Shown here in pieces: positions 6,693 through 14,352 of a stretch of 64,000 nucleotides of DNA. Under the pieces are notes generated by a model. The model was not told where the DNA came from. It saw nothing but the letters and a program-made list of their open reading frames with translations, and made no database searches. Origin of the DNA: Allobosea robiniae (GTDB lineage Bacteria > Pseudomonadota > Alphaproteobacteria > Rhizobiales > Beijerinckiaceae); assembly GCF_900102525.1 (NCBI RefSeq), contig NZ_FNBZ01000001.1:310001-374000 (forward strand), in the 5' to 3' direction. How positions within the stretch are numbered: the stretch's first letter is position 1; each line of letters begins with the position of its first letter. A program made the position numbers and the translations under genes.

Positions 6693-8852
6693 ATGACTGA
6701 GATAATTTGGGGCTCCACACGAAAGCCTATCACTAGCCAGCGGCTAGCGACGAAACTCGCTGAATCATTCCCCGAGGAAGGCGTCGTCTATGTAGGCTAC
6801 CCAGTTCTCGCGAGCGCAGATGGAGTGAACTCTATTGACGCCCTTTGGGTTAGCCCGAAGCACGGAGTAGTAATTTTTCATCTGGTAGAAGGCCGCGATC
6901 TTGGCGAATATAAAATCGTTCAGGATGATTACGCCAACAATCTAGAGACCAAATTTCGAGCACACCGACCGCTGATGAGCGGAAGAACTCTTTTAGCAGT
7001 GCCTACTGTTATAACATATTGCCCAATGGTGCTCAATACCAATACCGATTCAGAACATCTTGTTGCAAACGATTCTAACCTCGTAGAAGTGGCTAATTCG
7101 ATTGAATGGGCAAGGCCTGATCTTTATCAAGCTGTCCATTCTGTAATTCAGTCAATCTCGACCATCCGGCGAGGACGCCGCCGCCGCAATGTCGCAAACG
7201 GTCATTCGCGCGGGGCATATCTGAAGCTCCTCGAAGACTCGATTGCCAATCTCGATTCGCTTCAAAGCAGAGCCGTTATTGAGACGGTGGACGGTGTCCA
7301 ACGCATTAGAGGACTCGCCGGCTCCGGCAAGACGATCATCCTTGCGCTAAAGGCAGCCTATCTCCATGCGCAGCATCCAGACTGGAAGATTGCCGTCACT
7401 TTCAACACCCGCTCCCTCAAGGCCCAGTTTCATCGCCTCATCGAAACGTTTGTATATGAACAAACCGGCGAAGGCCCGACGTGGGAGAATGTTCAGGTAA
7501 TCAATGCGTGGGGCGCGCCCGGCGGACTGACCAGAACTGGTGTATATTACCAATTTTGTGAGGCAAACAGTATTCCCTTTATGGATTTTCAAACGGCAAA
7601 ACAAAACTTTCAATTGTCTGGCGCGTTTGAAGGAGCAGTTGAAAGCGCCCTGAACGCGGTATCCAATCCAAAACCTATTTTTGACGTCATTTTGGTCGAC
7701 GAAGCTCAGGATTTCAGCCCTAATTTTCTAAGGCTTTGCTATCTCTCGCTTAAAGAAGACAGGCGCCTTGTCTACGCTTACGACGAGTTGCAGTCGCTCA
7801 CAGAGAGCAGCCTCCCGCCTCCAGAAACTCTCTTCGGGGTGAACTCAAACGGCCAGCCGAATGTCGTCTTCCGAGAGCCACAGGCTGGCCAACCCAGTCA
7901 GGATATCATTTTAGAGAAGTGCTATCGCAATTCCCGGCCAGTTTTGGCTACGGCACATGCCCTTGGCTTTGGTATCTATCGCCAAGCGGCTCCGGGTATG
8001 AAGACCGGGCTGATCCAAATGTTTGATCGAGCCAAGCTCTGGGAGGACGTGGGCTACCGCGTTAAGGCTGGCGCGCTAGAGGATGATGCCGAGGTCACAC
8101 TCGAACGAACACCCGCATCCAGTCCGGAGTTCCTTGAGTACCCCAAGGAAGTTGACCAGCTTGTTGAATTTATCCGATTCGACAAACCTTCAGAGCAGGC
8201 TGAATGGCTTGCCGACCAGATCGAGAAAAACCTCAAGGAAGACGAGCTATCTTATGACGATATCATCGTCATAAACCCTGATCCTGTTACAACAGTGAAA
8301 CAAGTCGGCGCGCCTAGAGCCATACTTTTCGAACGTGGCATCCAATCGCACGTTGCCGGTGTCGATAGCTCTTCAGATATCTTCTTTAAGCCAGACGAGC
8401 AGTCAGTCGCGTTCACAGGCATCTTTAGAGCCAAGGGCAATGAAGCCGGCATGGTGTACGTCATGAACGCGCAGGATTGTTTCACATCATGGGGAAATCT
8501 GGGGAGAGTCCGGAATCAGCTTTTCACGGCCATCACCCGCAGCAAAGCGTGGGTAAAGGTTCTTGGGGTTGGGCCAAATATGGATCGACTCAAGCAAGAG
8601 TTTGATCGCGTGGTTGCTCACAATTACGAACTTCAATTCGTTTATCCAAATGCAGAAATGCGCAAGCATCTGCGTGTCGTCAATCGCGATCTTACCCCGG
8701 AGGAGCAAAAATCTATCAAAGGAGCGAAGTCGAGCATAACGAATTTGGTCTCTGATTTATCCGCAGGACGCGTTCGCGTCGAGGATTTGGATCCGGATAT
8801 GCTCAACCAATTGCGGCAAATCCTCTCTGGAGCAGGAAATGTCGACGGCTGA
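6693..8852 (+). CDS. UvrD-like SF1 helicase with N-terminal NERD-like domain (Helicase-DUF2290 defence system)
   Basis: 719 residues from the ATG of MTEIIWGST; a GTG 13 codons upstream is possible, and neither has a good ribosome site. Residues about 30-130 resemble a nuclease-related domain (SIDALWVSPKHGVVIF). The helicase follows: Walker A GLAGSGKT (Lys213), Walker B LVDEAQD (336-340), YDELQSL, a Q/R motif LEKCYRNSRP, the KGNE motif near GIFRAKGNEAG, and motif VI TAITRSKAWVKV. These are SF1A (UvrD/Rep) signatures: ATP-driven 3'-5' translocation on DNA. The next gene overlaps by 14 nt and encodes DUF2290. This pairing is catalogued as the anti-phage system Helicase-DUF2290, first reported from P4-type satellite hotspots. 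The mechanism is not established. Confidence 0.85.
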   Translation: MTEIIWGSTRKPITSQRLATKLAESFPEEGVVYVGYPVLASADGVNSIDALWVSPKHGVVIFHLVEGRDLGEYKIVQDDYANNLETKFRAHRPLMSGRTLLAVPTVITYCPMVLNTNTDSEHLVANDSNLVEVANSIEWARPDLYQAVHSVIQSISTIRRGRRRRNVANGHSRGAYLKLLEDSIANLDSLQSRAVIETVDGVQRIRGLAGSGKTIILALKAAYLHAQHPDWKIAVTFNTRSLKAQFHRLIETFVYEQTGEGPTWENVQVINAWGAPGGLTRTGVYYQFCEANSIPFMDFQTAKQNFQLSGAFEGAVESALNAVSNPKPIFDVILVDEAQDFSPNFLRLCYLSLKEDRRLVYAYDELQSLTESSLPPPETLFGVNSNGQPNVVFREPQAGQPSQDIILEKCYRNSRPVLATAHALGFGIYRQAAPGMKTGLIQMFDRAKLWEDVGYRVKAGALEDDAEVTLERTPASSPEFLEYPKEVDQLVEFIRFDKPSEQAEWLADQIEKNLKEDELSYDDIIVINPDPVTTVKQVGAPRAILFERGIQSHVAGVDSSSDIFFKPDEQSVAFTGIFRAKGNEAGMVYVMNAQDCFTSWGNLGRVRNQLFTAITRSKAWVKVLGVGPNMDRLKQEFDRVVAHNYELQFVYPNAEMRKHLRVVNRDLTPEEQKSIKGAKSSITNLVSDLSAGRVRVEDLDPDMLNQLRQILSGAGNVDG

Positions 8853-9510
8853 GGGCATTCTTTCCGAGATTAGAGAACTTACGTCTGAATTGATCTCTTC
8901 CGGGCTTTGCGTGGATCAGAATTTCCCAGCGATGCGGACTGGAGCAGGCGGAGTGATTTCTATTGACATATCTGGAGAGGAAGAGCGTGATCTATCGGTC
9001 ACTCTTAAGAATATTCCATACAGCGAGTCATACGCTGTTCTTGTTTCCCAGAGATCATTCAACCTTAAAATGATTGACGGCGGCCTGATACAAATGATGT
9101 ATCAGTTCCGCAATCGTGAGCTTATCAATCATCGCCTCGCGTTCTTTCCATCACCTGACCTCCTCGAATATCAAAACAATCCTGATATTTACGAGACGGA
9201 CGAGATGTATGGTGATATCGTATCAAGAAATATTGTAACGAGCCCCATCAGATTTGATTTTGATCGCGATAATTTCGTAGAGAACGATCACCCAATGTCA
9301 CATCTGACCATTGGTCAATATAAGAATTGCCGAATACCGGTATCCGGCCCCTTGAGCCCATTCTTGTTTCTAAATTTTATACTTAGAGCATTTTACAATA
9401 CACCATTCAGAAAATATTGCTCCGACATAAAGCGCAGAGAATACACATTCTCTAGCAGCATAACGAAATCTGAGATGTTAAACACTCATATACAGGCATG
9501 CTCAGCATAG
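8839..9510 (+). CDS. DUF2290 protein, partner of the helicase
   Basis: 223 residues. The conserved DUF2290 core is evident: RLAFFPSPDLLEYQNNPDIY, then TSPIRFDFDRDNFVENDHPM, SHLTIGQYKNCRIPVSGPLS and FLFLNFILRAFYNT. The start overlaps the end of the helicase gene by 14 nt with GGAG upstream, so the pair is translationally coupled. The domain's activity is unknown; in the Helicase-DUF2290 system both genes are needed. No signal peptide or membrane segment, so cytosolic. The 3' end stops 4 nt from the convergent exported-protein gene. There is no other antitoxin-like partner, which argues for a two-component unit. Confidence 0.85.
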   Translation: MSTAEGILSEIRELTSELISSGLCVDQNFPAMRTGAGGVISIDISGEEERDLSVTLKNIPYSESYAVLVSQRSFNLKMIDGGLIQMMYQFRNRELINHRLAFFPSPDLLEYQNNPDIYETDEMYGDIVSRNIVTSPIRFDFDRDNFVENDHPMSHLTIGQYKNCRIPVSGPLSPFLFLNFILRAFYNTPFRKYCSDIKRREYTFSSSITKSEMLNTHIQACSA

Positions 9511-9514
9511 AGAG

Positions 9515-10753
9515 TTAGAAATCTTTTTTCATTGTTGAAACGTCGCTATTCGCTCCAAGAATCTTTAGAGTTGCGAGCCCACCGGATTTTGTAAGCGAAA
9601 TTAACTGAGCACATTGCGGCGCCGCCTTTCGCCTGTCACTCGGCAGGCTAAATCCGCCCATACCTTCAAGATTCTCAATCATTTTTAGCTGAGGTCCGAA
9701 TTGTGCTTCGTATAATGTCGCGGCAGCTTCCTTCCATAGCTTGTCGGTGTCGATACCATTTCCCTTGTATATCTTTTCGACATCGGACATAACTTGCTTT
9801 AGTGGCCTTAAATCATCTGAGTATTCTTTTACAATTTCACAAATCCGGGAGGTAAACATGTACATTTGATACATTGACTTAAGAGCATCGATTTGCTCTC
9901 TTGAGCCTGTAAAGCTAGGCGCCTCACCCCCTACAACTTTTGCCTGCGCTTCGCTGCTTTGACTTTTTGCCGCCGGGCTTCGAACTACAGAAGCCGACGT
10001 CCTATCCCCTCCGGCAGATTTCGGCGTAACACTCGCTTGGGCCTTAGCGACCCGATCTTTTGACTGCTCCGGCAGCCGCTGGCACACCGCCCCCCAGATC
10101 GAAAGTGCGCGACTTACAAGGGCATCGCCCTTTCTAGCTCTTTCCTCATCAGCATCCGAGATCTCGACCTTGCCCTTGCTATCGGGCCAAAAAACCGTTG
10201 GCACGCTAGGGGAGCAATAGACAAAGACCGTCTCGGGTTGTGTCGCAACCTTGATGGTAAGACGCGTTAGACCGCGCATCGGAGCCAATCGAGCATCCGG
10301 TCTGATTTCTGCGACTTGCTCGGCTCCCTCTATCGGAAAGGCCAGCTTGCTAGAGGAAAGCTGACGCTTCCCGTCTAAACCTCGCTCCGAAAACCGCCCG
10401 AACTGTTTTCGGCAGCTTGCATACCAGACGCCGTAAGGCAGAATTTCTGCCTGCGATGGTCGTGCGCTGAGAGAGATTTCCGTTTTTCTGTCGTCCTGAT
10501 CAACGACATGCGGATTGCCCGGATTGCAGTTTGCCAGAAACTCGACATCCGTTGCTTTGCCCTCGTTCGTGATGAACGAGACTTTGACGTCGCGAATCGC
10601 ACCGACGCCCGCACTCTCATCGCCGAGTAAGAATGCCTCCCAATAGAACCCTTGCCTGCCGCCACTTGCGATGTAACGAGGTTCATTTGCCCCTTGCGCG
10701 ACCGAAGCACACAAACAGACTACGATCAGCGTTGTCTTACGGACAACGCACAT
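9515..10753 (-). CDS. Exported protein of unknown function
   Basis: 412 residues with an N-terminal signal peptide (basic VRK, hydrophobic TTLIVVCLCASVAQGA, cleavage near residue 21-22). The N-terminal half (about 25-235) is beta-rich and Cys-containing (NCNPGNP, YASCRKQF, VYCSPS, AVCQRL), suiting an oxidizing periplasm. A low-complexity Ser/Ala/Lys linker (about 240-285) leads to a helical C-terminal domain. No family recognised and no lipobox. Its start overlaps the small exported protein upstream by 17 nt, so the two are almost certainly one operon. Both lie between the defence pair and the integrase and are moderately A+T-rich. The role could be envelope modification, immunity or exclusion; nothing in the sequence decides. 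Confidence 0.6.
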   Translation of the reverse strand: MCVVRKTTLIVVCLCASVAQGANEPRYIASGGRQGFYWEAFLLGDESAGVGAIRDVKVSFITNEGKATDVEFLANCNPGNPHVVDQDDRKTEISLSARPSQAEILPYGVWYASCRKQFGRFSERGLDGKRQLSSSKLAFPIEGAEQVAEIRPDARLAPMRGLTRLTIKVATQPETVFVYCSPSVPTVFWPDSKGKVEISDADEERARKGDALVSRALSIWGAVCQRLPEQSKDRVAKAQASVTPKSAGGDRTSASVVRSPAAKSQSSEAQAKVVGGEAPSFTGSREQIDALKSMYQMYMFTSRICEIVKEYSDDLRPLKQVMSDVEKIYKGNGIDTDKLWKEAAATLYEAQFGPQLKMIENLEGMGGFSLPSDRRKAAPQCAQLISLTKSGGLATLKILGANSDVSTMKKDF

Positions 10754-11090
10754 AGTCGAAGCCTCCCTTTACCTTGATCTCATTGTTAGAAATAAGGTCA
10801 ATGCTCATATTATTACGCACGGCTTCGCCTTCGGATTCGCAAATCGTGCTCACAGTGAACGATGAATCGGAGCGCTTGACGGACCTAATCTTGCAGCTTG
10901 ATTCATAACCTTCGACGGTGCTCTTGCGAATTTTCAGAATTCTCTCGTCTGACGAGTCCTTTATAGCCTTGCAGCTTACGCCCTTCCCGACCCAATTGCC
11001 GACAATCGGAGCGATCTCTTGCGAATAAGACGGTACTGCAAGCAGCACACAAGGAACAATGGCAAACGCCAAATTTGTAAAAATCCGCAT
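10737..11090 (-). CDS. Small exported protein of unknown function
   Basis: 117 residues: signal peptide MRIFTNLAFAIVPCVLLAVP with likely cleavage after YSQ, then EIAPIVGNWVGKG, a G-x-W opening reminiscent of small lipocalin-like beta barrels, with four Cys (SCKAI, SSCKI, TICES, VRCP) that could form two disulfides. GGGGGAAAA precedes the ATG. It is translationally coupled to the larger exported protein downstream (17-nt overlap). Lipocalin-like is only a resemblance; the family is not recognised. Confidence 0.55.
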   Translation of the reverse strand: MRIFTNLAFAIVPCVLLAVPSYSQEIAPIVGNWVGKGVSCKAIKDSSDERILKIRKSTVEGYESSCKIRSVKRSDSSFTVSTICESEGEAVRNNMSIDLISNNEIKVKGGFDYVRCP

Positions 11091-11170
11091 TTTTCCCCCA
11101 ATCTCTATTCAACAATAGGAAACGTGCCAACGCTTATCCGTAATTTGGCAGACAGTTTACTCAAAGGCAA

Positions 11171-12484
11171 TCAGAGGTATAGGCCCTTTCTACTTTGGTC
11201 GGCATGGAGCTTCCCGCCCAACTTATCCGCAATGTCAGGATTCGGGATATGTCGGTAATGCCTAAATAGTATCGTCGGCGACGTCCCCATATTTGAAGCT
11301 AAATCATCGAATTCGATGCCGCCATACCGTATTCTAAACGTAGCATACGTATTCCTAAGGCTGTATATAGTCCTATCTTTTCCAAATCTACTTTTCAACA
11401 TTCCCAATTTGTTCAGAACTGACTTAAACGTTTTACCAAAATTTTCAACTGCTTCGCCTTTTCGATTGCAGAATACCAAATCATCGGGCTGGGTATGGTT
11501 GGAGCTTGCCTTTATGCGCTCAAGAAGCGTGGGCACATTTCTTAAGGGCACGCACTCGCGCGCACCTGTTTTCGTATCCGGCGCGATATGGAGGACGACA
11601 TAAGCGTTGCCCTTGGCGTCCTGATGCCTCGTGACGTCGCACCACCTTAGCTGGCGAGCTTCGTTTGGCCGCAGGCCGCTTGAGCCCATGAAGACGACAT
11701 AGTTGCGCAGCAGCTCACGCTGCCATCGGTGAAGCTCATGGGGGCCCTTCTTCGCCGCAAACCCGTCCTGCGGAGAGCCCTCTCGCGCCCATTCGCGGAG
11801 AAACCGATACAGCGCCTTCCATTCGTCCAACTCGAATGCAGGCCGCCTCTCGACACCTCTACCCGCCTTGATCCTTGGGGGCCTCAGTTCTGGAAGGCGA
11901 TTGATCATGCCATTTCGGTGCGCCCAGCCTAGAACTTGCCCGAGCACAGTGCGCTCCATATCGAGCGTCTTTTGAGATGGCGTTTTGGCGACGTTTCCGA
12001 GCTTCTGCTTGTAGGGACGTTTTGCAGTGGTACGGGACTTGGAAGCCTTTGCGATCTTCGTCTCGCCTTCCTCCGAGCGCCAATAGCTGATGCGCCACGT
12101 CCAATATTGCGCAATCAGTTTGTCGTTGATTTCTCCAACCACCTTCTGGCCCAAGAACGGCAACAGGTAACGCGTTGCCGTCCCTGTGATGTACCGCTTG
12201 CGGTGGAATGATAACGTGTCCTGATGCGCTTTAAGCCAGCGATCCCAAATCGTTCGGAATGAATGAGTGCCGATCTCTTCCCCATGGCGGACCTTATACC
12301 GAAGGTCGTCATAGAGGTCTTCAGCAAACTCACGAGCCCGATCCAACGACCGATGCTTGGTGGACTTCACCACATAGTCAGAGACGCCCTCAACCGACAG
12401 GCGTGCATGATAAACTCCGCCGCCATTACGCGTGTAGAGAACGATGCGTCCGTCTCGGAACACATGCTTGTTTTCGTAAGCCAT
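11171..12484 (-). CDS. Tyrosine recombinase (integrase) of the island
   Basis: 437 residues. An N-terminal arm-binding region (1-70) and SAM-like core-binding region (75-200) precede the catalytic domain. Visible active-site residues: R272 in GSSGLRPNEARQLRW, K305 in TKTGARECVPL, R377 in YSLRNTYATFR, and nucleophile Y410 in FRHYRHIP. The box-II position usually held by His is Tyr374 and the H/W position is Thr401 in MGTS. This YSLR / MGTS variant is, from memory, common in proteobacterial island integrases. GAGG sits near the ATG. It lies about 160 bp from the right att site and reads away from rpsI, and is the obvious enzyme for insertion and excision. No separate excisionase was recognised. 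Confidence 0.93.
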   Translation of the reverse strand: MAYENKHVFRDGRIVLYTRNGGGVYHARLSVEGVSDYVVKSTKHRSLDRAREFAEDLYDDLRYKVRHGEEIGTHSFRTIWDRWLKAHQDTLSFHRKRYITGTATRYLLPFLGQKVVGEINDKLIAQYWTWRISYWRSEEGETKIAKASKSRTTAKRPYKQKLGNVAKTPSQKTLDMERTVLGQVLGWAHRNGMINRLPELRPPRIKAGRGVERRPAFELDEWKALYRFLREWAREGSPQDGFAAKKGPHELHRWQRELLRNYVVFMGSSGLRPNEARQLRWCDVTRHQDAKGNAYVVLHIAPDTKTGARECVPLRNVPTLLERIKASSNHTQPDDLVFCNRKGEAVENFGKTFKSVLNKLGMLKSRFGKDRTIYSLRNTYATFRIRYGGIEFDDLASNMGTSPTILFRHYRHIPNPDIADKLGGKLHADQSRKGLYL

Positions 12485-12584
12485 CCCAGCCTCGCCACTA
12501 ACGGATCATGTCCGGCAGACGTCAAAAACTGAGACTGGAATCTCTTACGCGTCAAGGCATTGACGAACGTGTGTCAATCAAAAA

Positions 12585-12612
12585 AGGAGGTTGGCATTTC
12601 TGCCAACCTCCT
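12585..12612 (-). terminator. Replacement terminator for rpsI supplied by the island
   Basis: A perfect 12-bp stem (AGGAGGTTGGCA / TGCCAACCTCCT) with a TTTC/GAAA loop, followed on the minus strand by TTTTTT. It lies inside the element, about 30 nt past the rpsI stop, where the gene's own terminator would be expected. The element thus restores termination as well as the coding end. Confidence 0.88.
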
Positions 12613-12640
12613 GATTTTGAAACTCTTTTGAAGAGTGTAA

Positions 12641-13120
12641 TTACCGCTTCGAGAACTGGAAGCTGCGGCGGGCCTTGGCCTTGCCGAACTTCTTACGCTC
12701 GACGACACGCGAGTCGCGGGTCAGGAAGCCTTCCTTCTTGAGCGGGCCGCGAAGCTCCGGCTCGTAGAAGGTCAGCGCCTTGGAGATGCCGTGGCGCACC
12801 GCGCCGGCCTGGCCGGAGAGGCCGCCGCCCTTGACCGAGACGACGACGTCGTACTGGGTCACGCGGTCGACGAGCTGCAGCGGCTGCTTGAGCACGAGGC
12901 GCAGCACCGGGCGGGCGAAGTAGACCTCCTGGTCGCGGCCGTTGACGGTGACCTTGCCCGAGCCGGGCTTGATCCAGACGCGGGCGATCGCGTTCTTGCG
13001 CTTGCCGGTGGCATAGGCGCGGCCCTGCGCATCGACCTTCTTGACGTGGACGGGAGCGGCGGGCTGCTCGGGCTTGGCGACTTCGCCGAGCTGGGAGAGA
13101 GACTGAAGAACCTCGGCCAT
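12641..13120 (-). CDS. rpsI: 30S ribosomal protein S9
   Basis: 159 residues. The S9 core runs from about residue 30 ([20 protein letters not shown]) through [14 protein letters not shown], the [19 protein letters not shown] segment and [14 protein letters not shown], ending in the basic tail RRSFQFSKR that reaches toward the ribosomal P site. The first 30 residues (Glu/Pro/Ala-rich) are the alphaproteobacterial N-terminal extension. It starts 2 nt after the rplM stop and forms the usual rplM-rpsI operon. Its last codons are the integration site of the neighbouring island: the final Arg codon and TAA stop come from element DNA, but the protein sequence S-K-R is preserved. Confidence 0.97.
   Translation of the reverse strand: MAEVLQSLSQLGEVAKPEQPAAPVHVKKVDAQGRAYATGKRKNAIARVWIKPGSGKVTVNGRDQEVYFARPVLRLVLKQPLQLVDRVTQYDVVVSVKGGGLSGQAGAVRHGISKALTFYEPELRGPLKKEGFLTRDSRVVERKKFGKAKARRSFQFSKR
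12645..12651. repeat. Right attachment site core (att, CGCTTCG)
   Basis: Identical to 1100-1106. Here the core lies within the Ser-Lys-Arg codons of functional rpsI: native sequence continues into the gene on the right, element DNA lies on the left. The first different base to the left changes the Arg codon from CGC to CGG and the stop from TGA to TAA. Confidence 0.82.
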
Positions 13121-13122
13121 GG

Positions 13123-13584
13123 TCAGACCCTCTTGTTCTTGCTGTTGAGCGCGGCGACGTCGAGCGCCTCCGGCGACTGAGCAGCGTGCGGATGCTCCGC
13201 GCCCTTGTAGACGCGCAGGTTGCCAAGGATCTGGCGGAAGAGCGGCCCGCGCGGCAGCATGCGCTCGACGGCCTTCTCGAGGATACGCTCAGGGAAGCGG
13301 CCTTCCAGGATGAACTTGGCCGAACGCTCCTTGATGCCACCCGGGAAGCCCGTGTGGTGATAATAGTTCTTCTGCTCGCGCTTGCGGCCGGTCAGGGAGA
13401 CCTTCTCGGCGTTGATCACGATGACATTGTCGCCGCAGTCGACATGGGGGGTGTACGCCGCCTTGTGCTTGCCGCGCAGACGCATCGCCACAACGGAGGC
13501 GAGACGGCCGACGACGAGCCCGGAGGCGTCGATCACAACCCACTTCTTTTCGACATCGGCGGGCTTGAGCGAGACGGTCTTCAT
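13123..13584 (-). CDS. rplM: 50S ribosomal protein L13
   Basis: 153 residues beginning [21 protein letters not shown]13 signatures follow: [40 protein letters not shown] and the Gly/Arg-rich [21 protein letters not shown]13 is an early-assembly protein of the large subunit. The ATG is chosen because the protein starts at the family's normal position; the frame is open 33 codons further, but that part is Pro-rich noise. First gene of the rplM-rpsI operon. Confidence 0.97.
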   Translation of the reverse strand: MKTVSLKPADVEKKWVVIDASGLVVGRLASVVAMRLRGKHKAAYTPHVDCGDNVIVINAEKVSLTGRKREQKNYYHHTGFPGGIKERSAKFILEGRFPERILEKAVERMLPRGPLFRQILGNLRVYKGAEHPHAAQSPEALDVAALNSKNKRV

Positions 13585-13618
13585 CGCGGCACCCTTCGGT
13601 TGCGTTAAAAAAGGACAA

Positions 13619-13639
13619 GCCGCCGGAGAGCCCGGCGGC
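13619..13639 (-). promoter_or_regulatory. Hairpin in the rplM leader (possible attenuator)
   Basis: An 8-bp GC-only stem (GCCGCCGG / CCGGCGGC) lies about 35 nt before the rplM start. On the minus strand a TTTTTT run follows 6 nt after it. This resembles an intrinsic terminator placed in a 5' leader, as in autogenously regulated ribosomal protein operons. The gap before the T-run weakens it, and the ligand, if any, is unknown. Confidence 0.4.
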
Positions 13640-13860
13640 GGTGTGGCGTCGGGATAGGGGCAAGGAAGCCGGCTGTCAAGCATTCACGAAAACGCAAAAC
13701 CCGAAAAATGCAATTTTCTCATAGCGATGAACGAAATGGTATCAGGATACCGCTTTCATCTCCAACGCCGCACCATTCCCTGCCCCATCACGCGCTCGCC
13801 CGGCAAATTGGAACACAGGATGTGCTTGAGGCATCGCCAAACCAATGCCGTGGCCCGCCC

Positions 13861-13891
13861 TTGACTTAGAGTGCACTCAAAGATGTAGCTA
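13861..13891 (+). promoter_or_regulatory. MerR-type promoter and operator
   Basis: TTGACT and TAGCTA are separated by 19 bp, the over-long spacer typical of MerR-regulated promoters. The spacer holds the near-perfect palindrome CTTAGAGTGCACTCAAAG (13865-13882). The MerR gene starts about 30 nt downstream, so autoregulation of the MerR-decarboxylase operon is expected. Confidence 0.8.
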
Positions 13892-13920
13892 GGTCTGCGT
13901 CACGACGAACAAGGCGAACC

Positions 13921-14352
13921 ATGAAGATCGGGGACCTCGCGAGGCGCACCGGGCTGTCGGCGCATACGATCCGCTATTACGAGCGAATCAAGCTGCTGCC
14001 TTATGCCTCTCGCGCCTCGTCCCAACACCGCGAATACGACGCCTCCATTCTGTCCTGGATCGACTTCATCGGCCGTCTGAAGACGACCGGGATGCCGATC
14101 CGCGACATGCTGCGATATGCACGCCTGCGCGAACGCGGCCCTGCAACGGAGGAAGACCGCCGCCTTCTGCTGATGGAGCATCGAGCCAAGGTCCGGGCTC
14201 ATGTCGCCGAGCTTCAGGCCTGCCTTGCCGTCCTCGACACCAAGATCGCCGGCTATGCCGGCTTGGACACGGTGGAGACGAACCATGACGCAACAACAGA
14301 ACGACACGAACGAGCGGTTCGAGAGAGGCTGGCAGGCCCTGGCGGCCATTGA
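13921..14352 (+). CDS. MerR family transcriptional regulator
   Basis: 143 residues. MKIGDLARRTGLSAHTIRYY is the winged helix-turn-helix, followed by YERIKLLP and a dimerization coiled coil (about 85-120, EEDRRLLLMEHRAKVRAHVAE). No metal-binding Cys cluster, so an organic or aldehyde-type inducer is likelier than a metal. Its promoter has the 19-bp spacer and palindrome expected for autoregulation. The last 68 nt overlap the decarboxylase-like gene in another frame, so the residues after about 120 may be little constrained. Confidence 0.9.
   Translation: MKIGDLARRTGLSAHTIRYYERIKLLPYASRASSQHREYDASILSWIDFIGRLKTTGMPIRDMLRYARLRERGPATEEDRRLLLMEHRAKVRAHVAELQACLAVLDTKIAGYAGLDTVETNHDATTERHERAVRERLAGPGGH

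Larger units (their letters stand above)
1100..12651. mobile_element. Integrated genomic island in the 3' end of rpsI
   Basis: About 11.55 kb between two CGCTTCG copies. Evidence for integration: a full tyrosine integrase at the right end, the native rpsI tail and terminator stranded at the left end, a replacement rpsI tail and terminator at the right end, visibly lower GC than both flanks, and cargo typical of islands (serine recombinase, helicase-DUF2290 pair, nucleases, ribbon-helix-helix protein, unknown exported proteins). I see no conjugation genes. A Rep-like protein and a resolvase-like recombinase hint at a plasmid-like or mobilizable ancestor. Ribosomal protein gene rpsI is known as an integration site for integrative elements in Firmicutes, so the choice of target has precedent. 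Confidence 0.88.
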
